A DNA stretch of 64,000 bases, taken from NCBI RefSeq assembly GCF_019048525.1, contig NZ_CP077369.1:2294001-2358000 (forward strand). Reading direction: 5' to 3'. The DNA is from Acinetobacter lwoffii. Lineage in GTDB: Bacteria; Pseudomonadota; Gammaproteobacteria; Pseudomonadales; Moraxellaceae. A program made the translations under genes and the position numbers. Below, piece after piece: positions 28,968 through 38,522 of the stretch (its first letter is position 1; every line of letters starts with the position of its first letter). The notes beneath the pieces were generated by a model that was given only the letters and a program-made list of their open reading frames with translations, had not been told where the DNA came from and ran no database searches.

Positions 28968-30107
28968 ATGGCGCTTAATTCGTTTAAGCGCTCAACTCTA
29001 CAGCTGAGCGTTTTGCTGGGCTGTGCAGTTGGGACGCAAGTGAATGCGGAAGAAACAGTAGTCAACAGTCCCACGCCGGCAACGGCTGGAGCCTGTGCTG
29101 CACTGGAAATTAGTGCAGAGCGTCTGGCCTGTTATGATACTTTATTTAAAATTCCGGTTGCTGATAAGCCTGCAATCGTTTCTGAACGTCGTGCAGCAGC
29201 AGAAATTGCGCCTGAACCCGACAATTTAAAAGCGAAAATTGGTCAGACTGTTTCCAATATTTACGCTTCTGAAGGATCAAAGCTGACGCCGAATCTGTCT
29301 TTGCTGGATAGCCGCTGGGAACTCTCTCCGGAAAGTAAATTAGGCACCTGGAACATTCGTTCTTATCAGCCGGTGTATTTGATGCCAGGTTTCTGGACAT
29401 CAAACAAGAATGAATTACCCGAGAGTGAAAATCCCAACAATATAGAGACAGAGAAACAGAATCTCACCTCAACTGAAGCTAAGTTTCAACTGTCTTTAAA
29501 GACCAAGGCGGTTGAAAATATCTTGGGAGATAATGGCGATCTCTGGCTTGGTTATACTCAGTCTTCGCGTTGGCAGGTGTATAACTCGGAAGAATCACGT
29601 CCGTTTCGTGAGACCAACTATGAACCCGAAGCCAGTTTAATCTTCCGTACCAACTATGATCTTTTGGGTCTGAATTGGCGTATGTTGGGATTGACCATCA
29701 ATCATCAGTCCAATGGTCGTTCTGATCCGTTATCACGTAGCTGGAATCGGGTGATGCTGAATCTTGGTTTTGAAAAAGACAATTTTGCCTTGATGGTTCG
29801 TCCTTGGTATCGCTTTGAAGAGAAGCGAGAAGACGATAACAATCCAGAGATCAAGAACTATATCGGCCGTGGAGACATGACCGCATTTTATCGTTATAAG
29901 GAGCATGATTTTTCATTAATGCTGCGACATACCTTAAAAGGTGGAGATGAAAATCGTGGAGCCGTACAGTTCGATTGGTCATTCCCGATCAGTGGGCGTT
30001 TGCGTGGCCAATTCCAGCTATTTGATGGCTACGGAGAAAGTCTGATTGATTATAATCACCGTGCCACGTATGTCGGTTTAGGTGTCTCATTGATGAACTG
30101 GTTCTAA
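28968..30107 (+). CDS. pldA: PldA, outer-membrane phospholipase A
   Basis: The 379-residue protein has a signal peptide (cleavage probably near VNAEE, residue 27) and a C-terminal 12-strand barrel. The catalytic His246, Ser248 and Asn260 lie in NHQSNGRSDPLSRSWN, identical in spacing to E. coli OMPLA. The enzyme removes misplaced phospholipids from the outer leaflet. Relative to E. coli (289 residues) there are about 90 extra N-terminal residues with two cysteines, a pattern common in related gammaproteobacteria. Confidence 0.95.
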   Translation: MALNSFKRSTLQLSVLLGCAVGTQVNAEETVVNSPTPATAGACAALEISAERLACYDTLFKIPVADKPAIVSERRAAAEIAPEPDNLKAKIGQTVSNIYASEGSKLTPNLSLLDSRWELSPESKLGTWNIRSYQPVYLMPGFWTSNKNELPESENPNNIETEKQNLTSTEAKFQLSLKTKAVENILGDNGDLWLGYTQSSRWQVYNSEESRPFRETNYEPEASLIFRTNYDLLGLNWRMLGLTINHQSNGRSDPLSRSWNRVMLNLGFEKDNFALMVRPWYRFEEKREDDNNPEIKNYIGRGDMTAFYRYKEHDFSLMLRHTLKGGDENRGAVQFDWSFPISGRLRGQFQLFDGYGESLIDYNHRATYVGLGVSLMNWF

Positions 30108-30140
30108 GATTCCAAGTTTCATGACCTTATAATGAAAATA

Positions 30141-30167
30141 AAAAACCATGCCGATGCATGGTTTTTT
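30141..30167. terminator. Terminator between pldA and the TrkH gene, bidirectional
   Basis: AACCATGC and GCATGGTT form the stem around CGAT, with A- and T-runs on the two sides. Confidence 0.92.
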
Positions 30168-30176
30168 CTAGGTAGA

Positions 30177-31517
30177 TTAACCAATCTGGATTTCTGAAGG
30201 CGGATGTTTGAGACGACTCTTTTTGGGAGTCGCAATAAAATAAGCAAGCGTCAGTGGCCCTAGACGCCCTGCGAACATTAACAGCATCAGAATGATCAAA
30301 CTGGCAGGTTGTAGCTCCTCAGTTACCCCTCGGGACAAACCGACGGTACAGGCCGCAGACACGGCTTCAAACAACAGATCCAGAAAATCCTGCTCAGGTT
30401 CCAGGATTAATAAGCTCATAAAACCCATCATGATCAACGCTGCAGTAATACACACGACGGCCAATGCTTTAAACGTAGTTTTTTCAGGAATAGAGTGATT
30501 AAACAGCCGGATCTCATCTTCGCGTCTTAAAAAACTGATTACGCTGATGACCACAATAATAAACGTACCGACCTTAATGCCGCCCGCCGTACTTAAGGAA
30601 CCTCCACCAATAAACATTAGAAATATGGTAACTAGAGTGGATGCATCACTCATTTGTTCCATTGGCAAGCTATGAAAACCTGAAGAGCGGGGAACGGTGG
30701 CATGGAACCAGGCATTCACGGCCTGATCGCCCAAACTCATGAGACCTAAGGTCTGTGGATTGGAAGCCTCCAATAGCCAAAGTACGATAAAAGCACTTAG
30801 GTTCAGACCCAGAATCGTTGAGAGGATTAGCTTGCTGTTGGTACTCAACTTACGCCAGCGCTTATGTTCTTTGACGTCCATCAGCACCAGAAAACCGATA
30901 CCGCCAATGATATACAGCATACTGATGGTAAAGGTAATCAGATACTGTCCTGAAAAGCTCATCAAGCTATTTGGAAATAGTGAAAATCCACCATTATTAA
31001 AAGCGGAGACGCTATAAAAAGCTGCATAAAATAGTGCATCGCTAAACTGATATTCTTTGAGCCAAGCCAAAGTCAGAATCAGCGTACCGATTGCTTCAAA
31101 TAATAGAGAATATAAAAACACGGCTTTAATGGTAAAACTGACTTTTTTCAGGCTAGTTTGTCCAATGGACTCCTGTGCCATGACTTGTTGTTTTAGCCCC
31201 AGTTGCGGTGCCAGACTCATCACTGCCAGAATGGCAAAGGTCATAAAACCCAAGCCGCCGCATTGCAACAAAAACATAATCACGATTTGACCAAATACGG
31301 TATAGGCTTCACCGACATTCACCACCGATAGCCCGGTAATGGTCACAGCAGAAGTTGCTGTAAAAATCGCCTCCAGCCAGCTGATTTCTCCATGATGTGC
31401 AATAGGCAGCATCAATAGCAGTGAGCCGATCAGAATTAATCCGAGAAAACCCAAAGCCAGTAAGCTTGGAGGACTGAGGTTAATCGTCCTGTGTTGCTTT
31501 AAATCAGAACTTTTCAT
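30177..31517 (-). CDS. TrkH/KtrB-family potassium channel subunit
   Basis: The 446-residue integral membrane protein belongs to the superfamily of K+ transporters with four membrane-pore-membrane units; filter-like turns such as TSAVTITGLS, FNNGGFSLF, TAGGIKVGTF and AACTVGLSRG are visible. It overlaps the 3' end of the following TrkA-like gene by four bases, so the two are translated as a pair. At this size and with a single-RCK partner it resembles Ktr rather than the large Trk system. Confidence 0.92.
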   Translation of the reverse strand: MKSSDLKQHRTINLSPPSLLALGFLGLILIGSLLLMLPIAHHGEISWLEAIFTATSAVTITGLSVVNVGEAYTVFGQIVIMFLLQCGGLGFMTFAILAVMSLAPQLGLKQQVMAQESIGQTSLKKVSFTIKAVFLYSLLFEAIGTLILTLAWLKEYQFSDALFYAAFYSVSAFNNGGFSLFPNSLMSFSGQYLITFTISMLYIIGGIGFLVLMDVKEHKRWRKLSTNSKLILSTILGLNLSAFIVLWLLEASNPQTLGLMSLGDQAVNAWFHATVPRSSGFHSLPMEQMSDASTLVTIFLMFIGGGSLSTAGGIKVGTFIIVVISVISFLRREDEIRLFNHSIPEKTTFKALAVVCITAALIMMGFMSLLILEPEQDFLDLLFEAVSAACTVGLSRGVTEELQPASLIILMLLMFAGRLGPLTLAYFIATPKKSRLKHPPSEIQIG

Positions 31518-32170
31518 AGATGTTTAAAATATTTAGCAAGACGGCGCAAAGGTTCCAGCAATCCTTCAACCAGTAAAATATCGCCTTCCTGAAGAATCTG
31601 ATTGGCATCTACGTGATATTGCAATGTAGATCCGCGTTTATGTAATAAGGTCGTGATTTCAGGAGCATGCTTCATCAACTGATTCAGTGGCGTACCATGA
31701 TGATCCGCATGAATTTCAATTTTGACAATATAATGATCATCCTCAAGCGCCATATAACGACTGACCATCGGATAGCTTAATGACTGGGCCACCCGAACGC
31801 CCATATCTTCTTCAGGGTGAATGATTTTTTCAACATTGAGATGGGTCAGAATCATGTGGTGGGATTTGGATTTGGCCTTTACCCAGATTTTCTTCACGCC
31901 CATATTTTTTAAATGCAATACACATAGAATGCTGGCCTCAATATCCTCTCCAATCGCAACGACAACGGCATCACAGCGCTGAATATTCAGCTCGTCTAGT
32001 ACATGTTCATCGGTTGCATCGGCAATCACAGCATGGGTTAGTTGATCGGAAATATTTTCGACATATTTTTTATTCAGATCGATCCCTATCACTTCATGCT
32101 TCAGACTGATCAGTTGCGTGGCCACGGTCGCACCAAAACTACCAAGCCCAATGACTGCAAATAATGCCAT
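31514..32170 (-). CDS. TrkA/KtrA-family RCK regulatory subunit
   Basis: The 218-residue protein has one N-terminal Rossmann RCK-N domain (VIGLGSFGATVATQL nucleotide loop, DLNKKYVENI) and one RCK-C domain (about 135-215). KtrA-type subunits form octameric rings that gate the TrkH/KtrB pore in response to ATP/ADP or c-di-AMP. It is the first gene of a two-gene potassium uptake operon. Confidence 0.92.
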   Translation of the reverse strand: MALFAVIGLGSFGATVATQLISLKHEVIGIDLNKKYVENISDQLTHAVIADATDEHVLDELNIQRCDAVVVAIGEDIEASILCVLHLKNMGVKKIWVKAKSKSHHMILTHLNVEKIIHPEEDMGVRVAQSLSYPMVSRYMALEDDHYIVKIEIHADHHGTPLNQLMKHAPEITTLLHKRGSTLQYHVDANQILQEGDILLVEGLLEPLRRLAKYFKHL

Positions 32171-32291
32171 TTGCTATCCTTAATTATTCTAAATAAAGTA
32201 TTTTGAGTTATGTTAGCGTTAATCTAATCCAAGATGTTTGAAGTTTTACATAATTGATATAAATCGTTTATTTAGAAAGGAAAAGAACTAA

Positions 32292-32822
32292 ATGGTTGAT
32301 AATTGTGTGCTTGATTGGGGAGCTATAGCAACGATTGCTGCCGCAATTTTAACGGTTATCGTGGCTTACTGTATTTCAAAGCAATGGAAAACACAAAAGA
32401 GAGTTGAGAGAGTTTCAAATATTGCAAAGGAAGTCCATCTGGATATTACAAAATTTGATAAATATTTTGCCCAATATATTGCTTCGCATATTGATAATTT
32501 AAATGAAGGACCTAATGAGGGGAATGTATACTATGGTATTGAAAAAGAATTGAATCCGATTATTTATGATTTATATGTAGGTATGATTTCTAATTTAGAG
32601 ATCATTCTTGAAGTAGAAAAAGATAAAGATCTTGAACAGCTAAAGGGAAGATTAATTAAAACTTACGAAAAACTTGATCAGCTTCAAAATGATATTTTAC
32701 ATTTAGCTATATTTAGTAAAGATAAAATTTTAGATGATGATCGCAGGAGATATCACAGTATTGATATTAAAGTTGCACACGAAGTTTTAACTACAACTCT
32801 AAATAGTTTAAAAAATCATTAA
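32292..32822 (+). CDS. AT-rich orphan protein with N-terminal membrane segment
   Basis: The 176-residue protein begins with a single membrane helix (WGAIATIAAAILTVIVAYCIS) and continues as a soluble, charged, helical domain (LEVEKDKDLEQLKGRLIKTYEKL). No family is recognised. The gene is visibly richer in A and T than trk and ilvA on either side, and sits alone between them with its own terminator at 32847, suggesting an insertion by transfer. An AAGGA lies upstream of the ATG. Confidence 0.7.
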   Translation: MVDNCVLDWGAIATIAAAILTVIVAYCISKQWKTQKRVERVSNIAKEVHLDITKFDKYFAQYIASHIDNLNEGPNEGNVYYGIEKELNPIIYDLYVGMISNLEIILEVEKDKDLEQLKGRLIKTYEKLDQLQNDILHLAIFSKDKILDDDRRRYHSIDIKVAHEVLTTTLNSLKNH

Positions 32823-32846
32823 TAAAATTTATTGTATATAAATAAA

Positions 32847-32868
32847 AAACCGCCTCGAAAGGCGGTTT
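32847..32868. terminator. Terminator between the orphan gene and ilvA
   Basis: AAACCGCC pairs with GGCGGTTT around TCGAAA. It can end both convergent transcripts. Confidence 0.88.
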
Positions 32869-32881
32869 ATGTTTGAGAGAA

Positions 32882-34420
32882 TTACTTCAAGAAACGTTGA
32901 TAACCCAGATTATTGGTAATTTCCTGATATGGATAGGTAATGGTTTCGAGAGTTTCGATCAAACCGTCCGGATTTTGTTGTGCATCGGTCGCTTCAAGAC
33001 CCACCAGAACACGTCCTTCAGCAGCGCCGTGGTTACGGTAGTGGAACAGGGTAATGTTATGGGTCGGGCCCAGACGTTCCAGGAACATCAGTAAAGCGCC
33101 AGGACGCTCCGGGAATTCCACTCGGAACAGGCGTTCATTTTCAATATCGGCATGACCACCGATCAGGTAACGGATATGCAGTTTGGCCACTTCGTCATCA
33201 GACAGATCATCAACGTCATACTGGAACTTTAAGGTTTCATAAATTTCTTGACGTTCTTTCTCGCCATTTTTTAGACTAATACCGACAAAGACCTGTGCCG
33301 CAGAAGCATCGCTGGCACGGTAGTTAAATTCAGTAATATTACGACCTTGCAAGGCACGGCAGAAGCTCAGGAATGAACCTTTCTGTTCTGGAATGGTTAC
33401 GGCAAAAATCGCTTCTTTTCGTTCACCCAATTCGGTACGTTCAGCGATATAACGTAAACGGTCGAAGTTCATGTTGGCGCCGCAGACAATCGACACCATG
33501 TTTTTCCCTTCGATACCATGTTCAGCTACGTACTTTTTGATGCCGGCCAGTGCCATTGCACCAGATGGTTCGACAATGCTACGGCATTCGTCATAAGTGT
33601 CTTTAATCGCTGCACAGACTTCATCCGTATTCACCAGCACCACATTGGGTTCAACGATCGGGCCTGAATTGTCCGACTTTTGCAGACGAATCACATCAAA
33701 TGGTTTTTCACCAATTTGGGCTACAGCTGTACCATCAGCAAATAAACCTACAGATGGAAGAATCACACGCTCATTGGCTTCTAAAGCAGCTTTTAAACAG
33801 GCAGATTCGTCGTATTCCACGGGAATGACTTTCACATGTGGTGCGACATCACCTAAATACGCTGCAACACCTGCGATCAGGCCGCCGCCGCCTACTGCAA
33901 CGAAGACATAATCGACGTCGCGCCACTGACGCAGAATTTCATTAGCAATCGTACCTTGGCCAGCAATCACCAGTTCATCATCATAAGGCGGAATGAAGGT
34001 CATGCCATCTTCCTGGGCACGTTGAATCGCATACTTGTTGGCGACATCAAATGAATCACCATGCAAAACCACTTCGCCACCAAGACGCTTAACCGCCTGT
34101 ACCTTGATATCAGGTGTGGTTTTAGGCATCACAATAATCGCGCGAATACCCAGCTTTTTCCCTGAGAGTGCCACGCCCTGTGCATGGTTACCCGCTGAAG
34201 CAGTAATAACGCCACGTTCCATTTGTGATTTCGGTAATTGACTAATACGGTTATAGGCACCGCGTAGCTTGAATGAAAAAACCGGTTGTAAATCTTCACG
34301 TTTAAAGCGGATATTATTATTGAGTCGTTCGCTAATTCGTGGCGCTGCTTCGAGTGGAGTTTCGATTGCAACATCGTAGACCGTTGCTTGTAAAATTTGT
34401 CGAACCAAACGAGACAGCAT
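32882..34420 (-). CDS. ilvA: IlvA, biosynthetic threonine ammonia-lyase
   Basis: The 512-residue PLP enzyme deaminates threonine to 2-oxobutyrate, the first step of isoleucine synthesis. The PLP lysine lies in REDLQPVFSFKLRGA and the phosphate loop in VGGGGLIAG. Two ACT-like regulatory domains fill residues about 330-510, the long allosteric form inhibited by isoleucine (E. coli 514), rather than the short catabolic TdcB form. Confidence 0.96.
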   Translation of the reverse strand: MLSRLVRQILQATVYDVAIETPLEAAPRISERLNNNIRFKREDLQPVFSFKLRGAYNRISQLPKSQMERGVITASAGNHAQGVALSGKKLGIRAIIVMPKTTPDIKVQAVKRLGGEVVLHGDSFDVANKYAIQRAQEDGMTFIPPYDDELVIAGQGTIANEILRQWRDVDYVFVAVGGGGLIAGVAAYLGDVAPHVKVIPVEYDESACLKAALEANERVILPSVGLFADGTAVAQIGEKPFDVIRLQKSDNSGPIVEPNVVLVNTDEVCAAIKDTYDECRSIVEPSGAMALAGIKKYVAEHGIEGKNMVSIVCGANMNFDRLRYIAERTELGERKEAIFAVTIPEQKGSFLSFCRALQGRNITEFNYRASDASAAQVFVGISLKNGEKERQEIYETLKFQYDVDDLSDDEVAKLHIRYLIGGHADIENERLFRVEFPERPGALLMFLERLGPTHNITLFHYRNHGAAEGRVLVGLEATDAQQNPDGLIETLETITYPYQEITNNLGYQRFLK

Positions 34421-34524
34421 GTTAATTTTCCATCTAACAGTTTAAAATAGGGGCTTATTGTAACAAACCACACGGCTTTGCGGTTTAAAAAAGCTGCAAA
34501 AGTCCAAAATAGTTGAGTGAAGCC

Positions 34525-35196
34525 ATGAGTCTATATGCAACCCAAGATGAGAAAAAACAAGCAGCAGCCAAAGCCGCTTTAAAACACTTGCCAAAAGGGG
34601 GCATTTTAGGCGTAGGTACAGGCAGTACTGTAAACTTTTTAATTGACTTATTGCCTGAGCTGCAATTGGAAGCTGCGGTAGCCAGTTCAGAAGCAACTGC
34701 ACAACGCTTGAAAAAACTCGGCATTGAAGTGGTAGATATGAACTCTGTCAGTGGTCTGGATGCTTATGTTGATGGTGCAGATGAAATTGATCGTCATATG
34801 CATATGATCAAAGGTGGCGGTGCAGCGCTGACACGTGAAAAGATTGTTGCCTCTATTGCGAAAAAATTTGTGTGTATCGTGGATGATTCTAAATGGGTTG
34901 GACAATTAGGGCGTGAGTTCCCGCTTCCTGTAGAAGTGATTCCAATGGCGCGTTCTGCAGTCGCGCGTAAAATCGTATCTTTAGGTGGCGATCCTGCGTA
35001 CCGTGAAGGTGTGGTCACTGACAACGGTAATGTGATTTTAGATGTGTACAACCTGAATATTCTAAATGCACTTGAACTGGAAAAAACCTTAAACGATATT
35101 CCGGGCGTGGTATGTAACGGTATCTTTGCGATCAACAAAGCAGATATCGCCATTGTCGCGACTGATAACGGAATTGAAGAGCGTACAGCGGTTTAA
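34525..35196 (+). CDS. rpiA: RpiA, ribose-5-phosphate isomerase A
   Basis: The enzyme interconverts ribose-5-phosphate and ribulose-5-phosphate in the pentose phosphate pathway. Visible motifs are [27 protein letters not shown] and [12 protein letters not shown], the conserved substrate-binding loops. ATG 34525 ([12 protein letters not shown]) gives 223 residues; a TTG four codons earlier is in frame. It is divergent from ilvA. Confidence 0.96.
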   Translation: MSLYATQDEKKQAAAKAALKHLPKGGILGVGTGSTVNFLIDLLPELQLEAAVASSEATAQRLKKLGIEVVDMNSVSGLDAYVDGADEIDRHMHMIKGGGAALTREKIVASIAKKFVCIVDDSKWVGQLGREFPLPVEVIPMARSAVARKIVSLGGDPAYREGVVTDNGNVILDVYNLNILNALELEKTLNDIPGVVCNGIFAINKADIAIVATDNGIEERTAV

Positions 35197-35216
35197 TTAA
35201 ACTTTCTAGAAAAAAT

Positions 35217-35325
35217 CCCTCTAAATCTCCCTGAGCGAAGTTTTGAAGCACTGCTTTAAAACAAGTGCAAGAGGGGAGACTTTTAAAAGCCCCTCTTTGA
35301 AAAAGAGGGGGTTGGGGAGATTAAA
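35217..35325. repeat. Probable interspersed palindromic repeat element
   Basis: The rpiA-YgjP gap contains a purine/pyrimidine-biased composite: TCCCTCTAAATCTCCCT near 35217, its near inverse complement AGAGGGGAGACTT near 35271, and a tight hairpin CCCCTCTTT-GAAA-AAGAGGGG with GGTTGGGGAG after it (about 35291-35320). This C-rich-to-G-rich layout is the kind of short dispersed element seen in many copies in gammaproteobacterial chromosomes. Only one copy is in the window, so repetition cannot be shown here. It may also end rpiA transcription. Confidence 0.5.
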
Positions 35326-35334
35326 AAAACTATA

Positions 35335-36015
35335 ATGACCTTATCCGATCTACCCGAAATCCAAATCACCCGAAATGTCCGTTCAACCCGGTTACGTTTG
35401 CGTGTCGATGCGACCCAGATTCGCCTCACAGCCCCGGTTTTTTGCAGCAAAAAACAGATACGGCATTTTATTGAACAATCTGAAAGCTGGCTGATTAAAA
35501 CCTGGCAATCCCAGCAGGAAAAAATCGAAAATATTGACCGGACGCTACCGAGTGAGCTGCGGTTATTCAATCTAAAAGCACCATTAAAAATTTCTTATCA
35601 AAGCCAGAAGAACAACTTCATTTTTGATCATGAAGATCTACAGCTTTGGATCAGTGACCGACATCCTGAAGAATATTTAAAAGCTTTCGTGATTGCCTAC
35701 GCAAAAGAACATCTTCCTTCATATTTAAATCTCGTCTCACAGCAATGTCATTTGCCTTTTAAAAACTGCAACATTAGACATCCCAAAACCCGATGGGGCA
35801 GTTGTTCTGCCAAACATGACATTATGTTGAACAGCGCGCTGGTATTATTTCCTGAACAAGTCGCGCGTTATGTCGCTGTCCATGAACTGGTACATACAAA
35901 GCATTTTGATCATAGTCCACGGTTTTGGGCAGAAGTTGCCAAGCATGATCAGCATTTCCAGCAGCATCGTATAACGCTGAAAAATACGCCGTTGCCATAT
36001 TGGTGGGGTGCCTAA
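35335..36015 (+). CDS. YgjP-like zinc metallopeptidase (DUF45/SprT-like)
   Basis: The 226-residue protein has the DUF45 pattern: RWGSCSAKHDIMLN before the gluzincin-type motif HELVH (in YVAVHELVHTKHFDHS), followed by the downstream His in HSPRFW. These resemble the wss-type metalloprotease fold. The cellular substrate is unknown; E. coli YgjP is reported to affect nucleotide metabolism, but I cannot support a role here. There is no signal peptide, so it is cytoplasmic. Confidence 0.85.
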   Translation: MTLSDLPEIQITRNVRSTRLRLRVDATQIRLTAPVFCSKKQIRHFIEQSESWLIKTWQSQQEKIENIDRTLPSELRLFNLKAPLKISYQSQKNNFIFDHEDLQLWISDRHPEEYLKAFVIAYAKEHLPSYLNLVSQQCHLPFKNCNIRHPKTRWGSCSAKHDIMLNSALVLFPEQVARYVAVHELVHTKHFDHSPRFWAEVAKHDQHFQQHRITLKNTPLPYWWGA

Positions 36016-36204
36016 AAGCATAATTAATAAGTCCATATAACTCTATTAAAATAGCCTAAGCAAATTAAAAGTTTCATGATCAAAATCGGACTTATCCTAC
36101 TGATCAATTAAAAAACCAGCAAACCCCAGTGAAATGGTTTAGAAAACCTCAACTTCCTGTCATACTAGGCTGTATAAAGGAAACATTTATTTGAGGTAAT
36201 CATC

Positions 36205-37254
36205 GTGATTTCAGTGGGTATTGTGGGTGGTACGGGTTATACAGGCGTTGAACTTTTGCGTCTTTTGCTACGACATCCAGATGTAAATGTAACAGCACTG
36301 ACATCACGTACTGAAGCAGGCCGTCGTGTAGATGACATGTTCCCGAGCTTGCGCGGGCATACCGATCTTAAATTTTCCGATTTAAGTCTGGATTTATTAA
36401 AATCATGCGATGTGGTGTTCTTTGCAACGCCGCATGGTGTCGCAATGAAACATGCCGAAGAGCTGGTTGCTGCAAATACAAAAGTGATCGACCTAGCTGC
36501 TGATTTTCGTTTACAAGATCTTGAACATTTTGAAAAATGGTATGGCATGCAACATGCATGTCCAGAACTGTTAAAAGATTCTGTATACGGTTTATCTGAA
36601 TTGAATCGTGAAGAGATTAAAAAAGCCAATGTGATCGGGAATCCGGGGTGTTATCCAACCACAGTTCAGTTAGGTCTGGCGCCAGTTTTAAAAGCGGCTG
36701 AAGTATTGGTGAAACCTGAAAGCATTATTATCGATGCCAAGTCGGGTGTATCAGGTGCAGGTCGTAAAGCTAGTCTGGGCATGATTTATTCTGAAAATGC
36801 TGATAACTTTAAGGCCTATGGTGTAGCGGGTCATCGCCATCATCCTGAAATTGTCGAAGCACTGGAAAATATTTCAGGTCAAAAAAATGTGTTTGATCAT
36901 ATTTTATTTGTACCGCATTTGGTGCCAATGATCCGTGGTATGTTGTCGACCATCTATATCGATTTAACTGAAGCAGGCCAAGCAGCAGATTTACAAGCGC
37001 TATATGAGCAGTTCTATGCCAATGAAGCATTTGTGGATGTTATGCCGGCGGGTAGCTCACCAGAAACCCGTTCAGTGCGTGGAGCGAATCAGTTACGTAT
37101 TGCCTTGTATAAGCCACAGCCAACGAAACTGGTAATCCTGGTTGTACAAGACAATCTGGTAAAAGGCGCAGCAGGTCAGGCTGTGCAGAACATGAACCTG
37201 ATGTTTGGTTTTGCTGAAGACGCTGGCTTAAATAATATTGGTTTATTACCATAA
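36205..37254 (+). CDS. argC: ArgC, N-acetyl-gamma-glutamyl-phosphate reductase
   Basis: ArgC reduces N-acetylglutamyl phosphate in arginine synthesis. NADP-binding [18 protein letters not shown] opens the protein and the catalytic cysteine lies in GNPGCYPTT (about residue 150). The start is a GTG at 36205 preceded by a well placed TTGAGGT. The 349 residues match the family. It pairs functionally with argF at 41924-42844. Confidence 0.96.
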   Translation: MISVGIVGGTGYTGVELLRLLLRHPDVNVTALTSRTEAGRRVDDMFPSLRGHTDLKFSDLSLDLLKSCDVVFFATPHGVAMKHAEELVAANTKVIDLAADFRLQDLEHFEKWYGMQHACPELLKDSVYGLSELNREEIKKANVIGNPGCYPTTVQLGLAPVLKAAEVLVKPESIIIDAKSGVSGAGRKASLGMIYSENADNFKAYGVAGHRHHPEIVEALENISGQKNVFDHILFVPHLVPMIRGMLSTIYIDLTEAGQAADLQALYEQFYANEAFVDVMPAGSSPETRSVRGANQLRIALYKPQPTKLVILVVQDNLVKGAAGQAVQNMNLMFGFAEDAGLNNIGLLP

Positions 37255-37272
37255 AAAACGTATTAGAACTTC

Positions 37273-37304
37273 ACACACATTTAGATTTGGATTTAAATGT
37301 GTGT
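37273..37304. repeat. 11-bp hairpin between argC and the next gene
   Basis: ACACACATTTA (37273-37283) pairs exactly with TAAATGTGTGT (37294-37304) around 10 bases. With no T-run it is not a clear terminator and could be a leaky terminator or mRNA end-protecting hairpin. Confidence 0.65.
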
Positions 37305-37331
37305 CTTGATTAAAGCAAACAAGAGATCAAA

Positions 37332-38081
37332 ATGCCGAATAACGAGTCAAATACGACGCTTCCTCAGGAACCCGGTACTAAGAAACCATTCATGAAAGGC
37401 AATACGCCCTTGGCCATTGGTGCTGCTGTATTGATCTTAAGCAGTGGCGTACTCGGATATACCGTAGGACATCGTCAGGGTTTGACTGCGGCGGGTTATG
37501 ATGCAGATGCAGAGCAACTGGTCGATGTAGTACAGACTCAGAAAGCCAGTCTGGAAACACTGAACAAGACGCTGAATACTGCGGTTCAGGAGCGTGATCT
37601 GGCGGTTAGCAATGCCAATGATCTGTATCTGGCTATGACCAAGGCACGCGATGAACAGGTTCAGGCTGAAAGTGTAGGAACCATTTATCGCGAGATTTTG
37701 CGTCAGCGTGGCGGTTTGGCATTGGCGGTTCAAAACCTGTCGATTAAACCTTTGCCGGAAAATGCCTTTGAATATCAGATTGATCTGGTTCAGGTCAGTC
37801 CGGGCAAAAGCCGTGCTTCAGGTAGTGTGGAATTGCGCCTGATTAAAGGGACTGAAATTCTGGTGGTGCCACTGGAAGATAAAAACTTTAATTTCGAAAA
37901 TTATGAGCGACTCACTGGCCGCTGGAGCATGCCTAAGGGCTTTAAGCCAGAATTTATTGAAGTGCGTCTTACTGGTGCCAAACCTGTGATTCGTCGTTTT
38001 AGTTGGGAACAGGGCAAAGCAGTAGAAAATCAGTCTGCCACCTTGTCAGAAATCCCGAAAACCGAAGCAAATGCAAATTAA
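37332..38081 (+). CDS. DUF6776-like membrane-anchored protein
   Basis: The 249-residue protein has a short cytoplasmic tail, one membrane helix (PLAIGAAVLILSSGVLGYTVG), a coiled coil (residues about 60-105) and a beta-rich C-terminal domain (KPLPENAFEYQIDLVQVS, GRWSMPKGFKPEFIEVRL). The order matches proteins annotated DUF6776 in pseudomonads. The function is unknown. It lies 18 bases upstream of clpS on the same strand. Confidence 0.7.
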   Translation: MPNNESNTTLPQEPGTKKPFMKGNTPLAIGAAVLILSSGVLGYTVGHRQGLTAAGYDADAEQLVDVVQTQKASLETLNKTLNTAVQERDLAVSNANDLYLAMTKARDEQVQAESVGTIYREILRQRGGLALAVQNLSIKPLPENAFEYQIDLVQVSPGKSRASGSVELRLIKGTEILVVPLEDKNFNFENYERLTGRWSMPKGFKPEFIEVRLTGAKPVIRRFSWEQGKAVENQSATLSEIPKTEANAN

Positions 38082-38099
38082 GTGTGAAATATAAATCTT

Positions 38100-38513
38100 A
38101 TGCCAAGCAATAAACGTCAAATGTGTTTAAGTGATATTAAAAATTCTTTTAATGAGTCTGGAATCGTTGATTGGCATATCAGCCCACGTTTAGCAAATGA
38201 ACCCTCTGAAGACGGCGATTCTGACCTAGCTGTACAGACCGCACCGCCAGAACTAAAACGTCCACCGTTCTATGCTGTTGTTTTATTAAATGACGACTAT
38301 ACGCCGATGGAGTTTGTAATTGAAATTTTACAACAATACTTTGCAATGAATCTTGACCAAGCTACACAAGTAATGCTAACTGTACATTATGAAGGAAAGG
38401 GTGTAGCTGGGGTTTATCCTCGAGACATTGCGGAGACCAAAGCGAACCAAGTCAATAATTATGCTCGATCACAAGGTCATCCGTTACTTTGCCAAATAGA
38501 GCCTAAAGATTAA
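38100..38513 (+). CDS. clpS: ClpS, ClpA adaptor (N-degron recognition)
   Basis: ClpS delivers N-end-rule substrates to ClpAP. The conserved core [19 protein letters not shown] and [19 protein letters not shown] is intact. The frame is 137 residues, longer than E. coli ClpS (106), because of an N-terminal extension of about 50 residues before RPPFYAV; a start at the ATG at 38121 would shorten it by seven. clpA begins 9 bases after the stop, preceded by AAGGGGG. Confidence 0.95.
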   Translation: MPSNKRQMCLSDIKNSFNESGIVDWHISPRLANEPSEDGDSDLAVQTAPPELKRPPFYAVVLLNDDYTPMEFVIEILQQYFAMNLDQATQVMLTVHYEGKGVAGVYPRDIAETKANQVNNYARSQGHPLLCQIEPKD

Positions 38514-38522
38514 GGGGGTTAC

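Noticed and set aside
34129..34473. 114-residue minus-strand frame at the start of ilvA
   Set aside because: It overlaps the conserved N terminus of ilvA in another frame and has no recognisable domain.
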